Both the position numbers and the translations under genes were made by a program. This document shows, one piece after another, positions 25,469 through 31,740 of a stretch of 31,740 bases of DNA. The stretch is taken from contig CAMCTC010000055.1 in assembly GCA_945878355.1 (NCBI GenBank), positions 1-31,740 on the forward strand. Reading direction: 5' to 3'. Below the pieces are notes generated by a model, which saw only the letters and a program-made list of their open reading frames with translations, was not told the origin of the DNA and searched no databases. Positions within the stretch are counted from its first letter, which is position 1. The number at the start of each line of letters is the position of its first letter. The stretch comes from Bordetella parapertussis. Its GTDB lineage: Bacteria; Pseudomonadota; Gammaproteobacteria; Burkholderiales; Burkholderiaceae_C.

Positions 25469-26101
25469 TCAGTTCTTGGCCGGGCCGTTGTTGGCCCCGA
25501 GGGCGATCTTGAGCAGGTCGGCCACCGTGTTGGCGTTCAACTTCTCCATGATGTTGGCGCGGTGGGCTTCGACCGTCTTGATGCTGATGCCCAGATCGTC
25601 GGCGATCTGCTTGTTCAGCCGCCCCGCTACGATGCGCTCGAGCACCTGGGCTTCGCGCGTGGTCAAACGGCTCAGCAGCGCGTCGCGGCTGGCTTGTTCC
25701 TGGTGTTGGCTGAAGGCCGAGCGCGCCTGGTCTAGCATGCGTTCGACCAGGCCGATCAACTCGTCTTCCTTGAAGGGCTTCTCGATGAAGTCCATCGCAC
25801 CCTTTTTCATCGTCGTCACGGCCATCGGCACGTCGCCATGGCCGGTGATGAAGACCACCGGCAGCGGGCTCTTGCGTTCGAGCAAGCGGTCCTGCAACTC
25901 CAGCCCACTCATGCCTTCCATGCGGATGTCGGCGATCAGGCAAGCCACCTCGCGCGGATCGAATCTGGCGAGAAAGGACTCGGCAGAGTCGAAGCACTTG
26001 ACCCGATAGTCCTTGCCCTCGAGCAACCACTGCAGCGAATCACGAACGGCCTCGTCGTCATCGACGACATAGACCGTGCCCTTCTTGGGAATCAGGCTCA
26101 T
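25469..26101 (-). CDS. FixJ/NarL-type two-component response regulator
   Basis: A 210-residue regulator. The receiver domain (about 8-122) has the acidic pocket D14-D16, phospho-acceptor D58 ('IADIRM'), T86 ('ITGHGD') and K108 ('EKPF'). A LuxR-type helix-turn-helix follows (about 145-200, '[36 protein letters not shown]'). It resembles FixJ/TtrR-type activators. The ATG overlaps the stop of the histidine kinase gene (ATGA), so the pair is translationally coupled. The divergent position next to aceE suggests that pyruvate dehydrogenase or another carbon or redox function is a target; that is inference. Confidence 0.94.
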   Translation of the reverse strand: MSLIPKKGTVYVVDDDEAVRDSLQWLLEGKDYRVKCFDSAESFLARFDPREVACLIADIRMEGMSGLELQDRLLERKSPLPVVFITGHGDVPMAVTTMKKGAMDFIEKPFKEDELIGLVERMLDQARSAFSQHQEQASRDALLSRLTTREAQVLERIVAGRLNKQIADDLGISIKTVEAHRANIMEKLNANTVADLLKIALGANNGPAKN

Positions 26102-28692
26102 GGGATGCTTTTTCCGGCAAGGCCGATTGTTGGGCTGAGGAGAAGGCGGACATCGTCGCCGAGCGCAGCATCATCGGTTGGCTGAGGTGGCCGACTTTCC
26201 TCGTGCCGAGATGCGTCGACGGGAAGGGTGAAACTGAACCTGCAGCCTGTGACGAGGTCACCATTGTAAAGGTTCTGGGCCTTGATCCTGCCCCGGTGGC
26301 TCTCGACGATAGAGCGGCACAGCGACAGGCCGATGCCCATGCCTTCGGCCTTGGTGGAGAAGAAGGCCTCGTAAAGCCTGGCGATCACTTCTTCGGCGAG
26401 TCCGGGGCCGGTGTCGGTGACACTGAACTCGATCACACCGCCTTCTTCGGCGCTGTGGCGCGGAATCACACGCAGCTCGATGTGCCGGCGTGCCGGCGGT
26501 AACTGCGCGCTGTCGATCGCCTCGGCGGCGTTCTTGAGCAGGTTGAGCAGCACCTGCTCAATCAGGATCGGGTCGCAGCTGATGTCGGGTAGGCGCTGTG
26601 CAACATAGTGCAGGATCGCAACGTTGCGCCGGCGCAGCTCGATGCTGGCGAGTTCGACCGCGTCTTCGACGATGGCTTTGGCCTGCGAGGGCTGGCGCTG
26701 GGGTTCGCTCTTCTTCACGAAAGCGCGAATGCGGTGGATGATCTGGCCGGCGCGTTCGGCCTGGCGCGCGGTCTTGCCCAACGCGGCGAGCAAGGCGTCC
26801 CGGTCTATCGTGTCAGCCTTGACGCGCGAAACCATGCCGTTGCAGTAGTTGGTGATCGCGGTCAGCGGCTGGTTCAACTCATGCGCCACCGACGAGGCCA
26901 TCTCGCCCATCGTGATCAATCGGCTCGAAACCTGGGCCTTTTCAGCCTGGTGCGCTGACAACTCCTCGGCGCGTCGTCGCGCGGTGACGTCGGTGGCAAT
27001 CAACATCTGTGCCAGACCGCCGTCGGTCCACTGCAGGTAGCGTGCCCGAACGTCGAACCACTTGTCCAGTGACGCTGCGTAGACCTCGCGCGGATTCGCG
27101 CCGAGGCCGGCGAGCTCTTGTGTTGGCAGGCCGGACAGGTTGTCCTCGCCGTCGTTGTCGTTCAGCGTGATCGGTAGCGTCAGCGCGGTGCCGCTGGCCA
27201 GCAGGGCATGGCCCAGCGAATCGGCGCCGAACCACAGGCGGTACGATCGGTTGGCGAACAGCAACTCGCCTTGCTGGACCGACAGCACCGAGACCGCTGC
27301 CTCCAGGCCTTCGAGCACGGTGGTGAAGCGCTCGTGCGAGGCCGAGAGTTGGTCGCGTATCCGCTTGGCCTCGGTGATGTTGGTCATCGAGGTCATCCAT
27401 CCGGTCTGTTGGCCGCGCGAATCGACCAAGGGCGAGACGTACATCCTGGCATCGAACAGCGTGCTGTTCTTTCGCATCACCTTGACCTCGATGCCGCCGG
27501 CCGGACTGCGACCTTGCAGTTCCTGCTGCAGCAGCCTGGTGTTCTCGTCTATGCGTTCATTCGGCCAGTAGGGGTAGGGTGGCAGGCGGCCGATCAGCTC
27601 GTCTTCGGTGAAACCCGTCATGGCGCAGAACGCAGGGTTGACATAGCTGACCCGTCCTTCGGTGTCCATCGCGCGCATACCGGTGAGCATCGAGTTTTCC
27701 ATCGCTCGGCGGAAGTTGGTTTCCTGCACCAGCGCGCCCTGGATCTGCGCGCGCCGCCGCATGTGCCGCCAGGTACCCAGCAGCATCCACAGCGTGAGCA
27801 CCGACAGCGCCACTACCATCCAGAACAGCGTGTTGCTGATCAACCCAACCGAACTTCGGTAACCGCTGCCGCGCAGCGCCAGTCCATTGGCGGCCGGCGC
27901 CAGCGGTACATCGTGCAGGATGGCGGTGCGTTGGCGGGCCAGTCCAGGCATCGGCAGCACACTGCTGGCGATGATGGCTTCATGCTCGTCGATCACGGCG
28001 ATCGCATGGCGGCGCGTCACCTCGACCGGCACGAAATGCCGCATCAGCACGTCGATCGAATATTCGGCCACCAGCGCACCGGCAAACTGACCTCGATGCA
28101 GCATCGGCACATGGACCTGGAACACCATCGAGCCATTGACATCCTTGAACGACCTGGAGTAGATGGGTTGGCGCAGGTCGCGTGCGGCGATGAAGGCCGA
28201 ATCTATCTCGCTCCGCCCCGGGACTGCGGCGCTGTTGCTCGGCGGCGCGCCGTCTTCGCGATCGGCCTGGACCGAGTGGCGGGCGCGCGGCTTGCGGTCC
28301 GCACCGAGCCAGGCGAACTGGGTGATCTCAGGTCGGTCATTGGCGAAAGTTCTGGCCTGTGGCGTGAAATCCGCAACCACGAGTTCACGCGTGACGAACT
28401 CGCGCGCCATGCGCACCAGTTGTTCCTGGTTCTCGATCAGGCGCAAGCGGATCTGCTGTTGGGCGATCTCGGTATCGCGGGTGACGGACTCGACTTCGCG
28501 CTCCATCTCCTCGTTGCGCAGGTACCAGAACGCCGAGATGATGGCGGCCAGGAAGAGCAATACCGAGGCCAGCGGTCCGAATGTGGCAAGCCTGTCCTGG
28601 CGCGCCGGGGACTGACGACGCCACCAACGGCTGATCAATCGGCGTCGGCCGGCAATGCCGCGATTGGCGATGCCTGGGGAATGGGGGATCAT
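26098..28692 (-). CDS. PAS-domain sensor histidine kinase
   Basis: An 864-residue membrane sensor. A basic N-terminus is followed by membrane helix 1 (about 38-57), a periplasmic sensing region (about 60-282, Cache-like in layout), and membrane helix 2 (about 284-306). Two PAS domains follow (about 325-445, with 'DTEGRVSYVNPAFCAMTGFTEDELIG', and about 452-570). The kinase core has the phospho-acceptor H604 ('SSVAHELNQPLTAI'), N721 ('NLLKNAAEAI'), the G1 box 'DTGPGL' (760-765) and the G2 box 'GMGIGL' (784-789). A C-terminal tail of about 40 residues follows. The architecture is like DctB/FixL-type kinases for small carboxylates or redox signals. It is coupled to the FixJ-type regulator and diverges from aceE. 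Confidence 0.94.
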   Translation of the reverse strand: MIPHSPGIANRGIAGRRRLISRWWRRQSPARQDRLATFGPLASVLLFLAAIISAFWYLRNEEMEREVESVTRDTEIAQQQIRLRLIENQEQLVRMAREFVTRELVVADFTPQARTFANDRPEITQFAWLGADRKPRARHSVQADREDGAPPSNSAAVPGRSEIDSAFIAARDLRQPIYSRSFKDVNGSMVFQVHVPMLHRGQFAGALVAEYSIDVLMRHFVPVEVTRRHAIAVIDEHEAIIASSVLPMPGLARQRTAILHDVPLAPAANGLALRGSGYRSSVGLISNTLFWMVVALSVLTLWMLLGTWRHMRRRAQIQGALVQETNFRRAMENSMLTGMRAMDTEGRVSYVNPAFCAMTGFTEDELIGRLPPYPYWPNERIDENTRLLQQELQGRSPAGGIEVKVMRKNSTLFDARMYVSPLVDSRGQQTGWMTSMTNITEAKRIRDQLSASHERFTTVLEGLEAAVSVLSVQQGELLFANRSYRLWFGADSLGHALLASGTALTLPITLNDNDGEDNLSGLPTQELAGLGANPREVYAASLDKWFDVRARYLQWTDGGLAQMLIATDVTARRRAEELSAHQAEKAQVSSRLITMGEMASSVAHELNQPLTAITNYCNGMVSRVKADTIDRDALLAALGKTARQAERAGQIIHRIRAFVKKSEPQRQPSQAKAIVEDAVELASIELRRRNVAILHYVAQRLPDISCDPILIEQVLLNLLKNAAEAIDSAQLPPARRHIELRVIPRHSAEEGGVIEFSVTDTGPGLAEEVIARLYEAFFSTKAEGMGIGLSLCRSIVESHRGRIKAQNLYNGDLVTGCRFSFTLPVDASRHEESRPPQPTDDAALGDDVRLLLSPTIGLAGKSIP

Positions 28693-28694
28693 GG

Positions 28695-28707
28695 TCGGAT
28701 TATCCGA
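28695..28707. promoter_or_regulatory. Perfect inverted repeat just upstream of the kinase start
   Basis: TCGGAT-T-ATCCGA (6-1-6) lies two bases upstream of the kinase ATG, covering the ribosome-binding region of the mRNA. It may be an operator or an mRNA hairpin that limits kinase translation. Function is not established. Confidence 0.45.
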
Positions 28708-28740
28708 TCGGCTGATGGCTGGGCCATGCGCCCGCTAGAA

Positions 28741-28755
28741 TTTCGTAATGTGAAA
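28741..28755. promoter_or_regulatory. Operator-like imperfect palindrome between kinase gene and aceE
   Basis: TTTCGTAATGTGAAA is a TTTC-N7-GAAA inverted repeat in an AT-rich part of the shared upstream region. It could bind a regulator of aceE or of the kinase gene. It does not match the E. coli PdhR site. No convincing -35/-10 pair could be assigned. Confidence 0.35.
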
Positions 28756-28846
28756 TAACATCGCGCCATTTGGAAAATAGACGGATTTGTGTCAAACTCA
28801 TCACTTACCGCTCACCACCACAACGACCCGGATCGAGGAGACAAAG

Positions 28847-31561
28847 ATGTCTGCAATGCCGCAATCCTTTCAAGGCGCCGCCGCCAACGACACCGATGCC
28901 CAGGAAACCCGCGAATGGCTGGAGGCACTGGATGCCGTCATCGCCAATGAGGGACCGGAGCGCGCGCACTTCCTGCTCGAGCAGTTGATCGACGAGGCCC
29001 GGCAGGCCGGCATCGACAGGCCTTTTTCGGCCAACACGGCCTACGTCAACACCATCCCGACCGACCAGGAAGAGCGTTGCCCGGGCAACCTGGAAATCGA
29101 GGAGCGCCTGCGTGCCTACATGCGCTGGAACGCGATGGCACTGGTGGTCAAGGCGAATCGGCTCGACCCCGCCGATGGCGGCGATCTGGGTGGACACATC
29201 TCGTCCTTCGCGTCGGTCGCGACGATGTTCGGCGCCGGCTTCAACCATTTCTGGCACGCCGCAACGCCTGACCACGGCGGCGACCTGCTCTACATCCAGG
29301 GCCACTCGGCGCCCGGCATCTATGCCCGTGCTTTCATGGAAGGCCGCATCAGCGAGGCCCAGCTGCTCAACTTCCGCCAGGAAGTTGACGGCAAGGGCTT
29401 GTCGAGCTATCCGCATCCCAAGCTGATGCCCAATTTCTGGCAGTTTCCGACTGTCTCTATGGGTCTGGGACCGTTGATGGCGATTTACCAGGCGCGCTTC
29501 CTGAAGTACCTGCATGCCCGCGGCATCGCTGACACGTCCAAACGCAAGGTCTGGGTGTTCTGCGGCGACGGCGAGATGGACGAGCCCGAGAGCCTGGGCG
29601 CGATCGGACTGGCTTCGCGCGAGAAACTCGACAACCTGGTCTTTGTCGTCAATTGCAACCTGCAGCGTCTGGACGGCCCGGTACGCGGCAACGGCAAGAT
29701 CATCCAGGAACTCGAAGGCGAGTTCCGGGGCTCGGGCTGGAACGTGATCAAGCTGCTGTGGGGCGGCTACTGGGACCCGCTGCTTGCGCGCGACAAGGAA
29801 CATGTGCTGCGCAAGATCATGATGGACACCGTCGATGGTGACTACCAGGCGATGAAGGCCAACGACGGCGCTTTCGTTCGCAAACACTTTTTCGGTCAGC
29901 ACCCCAAGGCGCTGGAGATGGTCGCGAAGATGAGCGACGAGGACATCTGGCGCTTGCAGCGCGGCGGCCACGACCCGCAAAAGGTCTACGCGGCCTACCA
30001 CCGCGCGGCCCACCACCAGGGTCAGCCGACGGTGTTGCTGATCAAGACCGTCAAAGGCTTTGGCATGGGCAAGGCCGCCGAGGGCAAGAACACCGCACAC
30101 CAGGCCAAGAAGCTGACCGACGATGACATCAAGGGCATGCGGGATCGCTTCAACATCCCGATCTCCGACGAGCAACTGGCCCAGGGCATTCCGTTCTACA
30201 AGCCGGCTGACGACACGGTCGAGATGAAGTATCTGCACGAGCGGCGCGAGAAGCTGGGCGGCTACTTGCCGCAGCGCCGCGCCAAGGCCGACGAGCAGTT
30301 CACCGTGCCCTCACTCAGCACCTTCCAGGCCGTGCTCGACCCGACTGTCGAAGGCCGCGAGATCAGCACCACCCAGGCCTATGTCCGGTTTCTGACCCAG
30401 TTGCTTCGCGACAAGGCGCTGGGCCCGCGCACTGTGCCGATTCTGGTCGACGAGGCCCGCACCTTCGGCATGGAAGGGCTGTTCCGCCAGATCGGCATCT
30501 ACAACCCTGAAGGCCAGAAGTACACGCCGGTCGACAAGGACCAGGTGATGTATTACCGCGAGGCCAAGGACGGCCAGATCTTGCAGGAGGGCATCAACGA
30601 GGCTGGCGGCATGAGCAGCTGGATCGCCGCAGCGACCAGCTACAGCACCAACAACCGCATCATGGTGCCGTTCTTCGTCTATTACTCGATGTTCGGCTTC
30701 CAGCGCATCGGTGACCTGGCCTGGGCTGCTGGCGACATGCAGGCGCGCGGCTTCTTGTTGGGCGGCACATCCGGGCGCACCACGCTCAACGGCGAAGGCC
30801 TGCAGCACGAGGACGGCCACAGCCATGTGCTGTCAGGGACGATCCCGAACTGCGTGTCCTACGACCCGACCTTCGCGCACGAGGTCGGCGTGATCCTGCA
30901 CCATGGCCTGAAGCGCATGGTCGAGAAGCAGGACAACGTTTACTACTACATCACGCTGCTCAACGAGAACTACGCGATGCCCGGTCTGACCGCCGGCACC
31001 GAGGAGCAGATCATCAAGGGCATGTACCTGCTGCAGGACGCGGTGGCCGCAGCCGGTCAGCCGCAGGTCAACCTGCTGGGCTCGGGCACGATCCTGCGCG
31101 AGTCGATGGCCGCCAAGCTGCTGCTTGAAGCCGACTGGGGCGTCGCCGCCAAGGTCTGGAGTTGCCCGAGCTTCAACGAGTTGGCGCGCGACGGCCAGGA
31201 TGCCGAGCGTCACAACCTGCTGCACCCGACCGACAAGCCCCGAGTGCCTTTCGTCGCACAGCAACTCGCTGGCCATGCTGGCCCGGTGGTCTGCTCGACC
31301 GACTACATCAAGGTTTTCGGCGAGCAAATCCGGGCCTACATGCCCAAGGGCAGGTCTTACAAGGTGCTGGGCACCGACGGCTTCGGCCGCAGTGATTTCC
31401 GGAGCAAGCTGCGCGAGCACTTCGAGATCAACCGCCACTACATCGTCGTCGCGGCGCTGAAGTCGCTGGCCGACGACGGCGTTTTGCCAGCCACCAAGGC
31501 CGCCGAGGCGATCAAGAAATACGCCCTGAACACCGAAAAGATCAACCCGCTGTACGCCTGA
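28847..31561 (+). CDS. aceE: Pyruvate dehydrogenase E1 component (homodimeric type)
   Basis: A 904-residue thiamin-diphosphate enzyme that decarboxylates pyruvate and acetylates the lipoyl group of E2, feeding acetyl-CoA into the TCA cycle and PHB synthesis. The ThDP motif runs from G240-D-G ('[11 protein letters not shown]') to N-C-N near 269-271. The layout and length match the homodimeric proteobacterial AceE (887 residues in E. coli), including '[15 protein letters not shown]' and '[18 protein letters not shown]'. GAGGAG lies before the ATG at 28847, a strong ribosome site. A frame open from 28787 is not needed. aceF follows after 21 bases. Confidence 0.98.
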   Translation: MSAMPQSFQGAAANDTDAQETREWLEALDAVIANEGPERAHFLLEQLIDEARQAGIDRPFSANTAYVNTIPTDQEERCPGNLEIEERLRAYMRWNAMALVVKANRLDPADGGDLGGHISSFASVATMFGAGFNHFWHAATPDHGGDLLYIQGHSAPGIYARAFMEGRISEAQLLNFRQEVDGKGLSSYPHPKLMPNFWQFPTVSMGLGPLMAIYQARFLKYLHARGIADTSKRKVWVFCGDGEMDEPESLGAIGLASREKLDNLVFVVNCNLQRLDGPVRGNGKIIQELEGEFRGSGWNVIKLLWGGYWDPLLARDKEHVLRKIMMDTVDGDYQAMKANDGAFVRKHFFGQHPKALEMVAKMSDEDIWRLQRGGHDPQKVYAAYHRAAHHQGQPTVLLIKTVKGFGMGKAAEGKNTAHQAKKLTDDDIKGMRDRFNIPISDEQLAQGIPFYKPADDTVEMKYLHERREKLGGYLPQRRAKADEQFTVPSLSTFQAVLDPTVEGREISTTQAYVRFLTQLLRDKALGPRTVPILVDEARTFGMEGLFRQIGIYNPEGQKYTPVDKDQVMYYREAKDGQILQEGINEAGGMSSWIAAATSYSTNNRIMVPFFVYYSMFGFQRIGDLAWAAGDMQARGFLLGGTSGRTTLNGEGLQHEDGHSHVLSGTIPNCVSYDPTFAHEVGVILHHGLKRMVEKQDNVYYYITLLNENYAMPGLTAGTEEQIIKGMYLLQDAVAAAGQPQVNLLGSGTILRESMAAKLLLEADWGVAAKVWSCPSFNELARDGQDAERHNLLHPTDKPRVPFVAQQLAGHAGPVVCSTDYIKVFGEQIRAYMPKGRSYKVLGTDGFGRSDFRSKLREHFEINRHYIVVAALKSLADDGVLPATKAAEAIKKYALNTEKINPLYA

Positions 31562-31582
31562 CCGTCAGCAAGGAGACACAAC

Positions 31583-31740
31583 ATGGCATTGATTGAAGTG
31601 AAGGTCCCGGACATCGGAGACTTCAAGGACGTGGCGGTGATCGAGTTGCTGGTCAAGGTGGGCGACCGGGTGGCGGCCGAACAGAGCCTGATCACGGTCG
31701 AGAGCGACAAGGCGTCGATGGAGATCCCGGCCAGCCACGC
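31583..31740 (+). CDS. aceF: Dihydrolipoyllysine acetyltransferase, pyruvate dehydrogenase E2 (partial, 5' end)
   Basis: The first 52 codons are in the window; the frame continues past the right edge. They encode the start of a lipoyl domain: '[21 protein letters not shown]', then '[11 protein letters not shown]' with lipoylated lysine K43. AAGGAG ahead of the ATG is a strong ribosome site. The gene is 21 bases after aceE, in the usual aceE-aceF operon. The number of lipoyl domains and the catalytic core cannot be seen. Confidence 0.96.
   Translation, partial: MALIEVKVPDIGDFKDVAVIELLVKVGDRVAAEQSLITVESDKASMEIPASH

Noticed and set aside
27208..28758. Plus-strand open frame of 516 codons next to aceE
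   Set aside because: Antisense to the histidine kinase, whose H, N and G boxes are all intact.
28805..30238. Minus-strand open frame of 477 codons
   Set aside because: Antisense to aceE, which is full length and has a strong ribosome site.

Overview
The window looks like chromosomal DNA of a high-GC betaproteobacterium of the order Burkholderiales, probably near the Rubrivivax/Leptothrix/Roseateles/Comamonadaceae branch. This rests on codon and protein style, a phasin gene with PhaR-like operators (polyhydroxybutyrate storage), a cys cluster of the TSUP-cysI-DUF934-cysH-cysD-cysN-cobA type, and GC-rich intergenic palindromes of the kind common in that group. The placement is inference; no 16S gene is present.

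Left edge (1-1850): a tRNA-Asn gene on the minus strand. Beyond its 3' end lies a short accessory-looking stretch with an AlpA-type excisionase/regulator, two small unrecognised proteins (one with four CxxC pairs), and the N-terminal part of a LuxR-type autoinducer-binding regulator that runs off the window. This is probably one edge of an integrated element or its remnant. No integrase is visible.

1890-4300: a TonB-dependent outer-membrane receptor preceded by a clear TPP (thiamin pyrophosphate) riboswitch. By sequence it resembles siderophore receptors, but the riboswitch argues that it imports thiamin or a thiamin precursor.

4300-12852: a long minus-strand sulfur assimilation cluster. In transcription order it holds a TSUP permease, cysI, a DUF934 gene, cysH (APS-reductase type with Fe-S cysteines), cysD, cysN, cobA (siroheme synthesis), a 7Fe ferredoxin fdxA, and a thioredoxin-reductase-like ferredoxin-NADP reductase. 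There is no cysJ and no cysC. The layout suggests sulfate to APS to sulfite to sulfide with direct APS reduction, and sulfite reductase possibly fed by ferredoxin. Palindromic elements sit directly after two of the stop codons.

13009-18303: a patatin-like lipoprotein; a phasin gene on the opposite strand with a good promoter flanked by two PhaR-type inverted repeats; then a plus-strand set of an HDAC-family deacetylase, an Na+/H+ antiporter-like membrane protein and a 2-hydroxyacid dehydrogenase.

18275-25389: a YbfB-type MFS transporter, rmuC overlapping a second MFS gene, and a folD-oligopeptidase A pair on the minus strand.

25469-31740: a FixJ-type response regulator and a large PAS histidine kinase (translationally coupled), divergent from aceE (pyruvate dehydrogenase E1) and the start of aceF (E2), which is cut by the right edge. 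The most notable signals are the thiamin-controlled TonB receptor, the ferredoxin-linked sulfite reduction cluster without cysJ, the PhaR-operator phasin promoter, and the tRNA-linked accessory edge.
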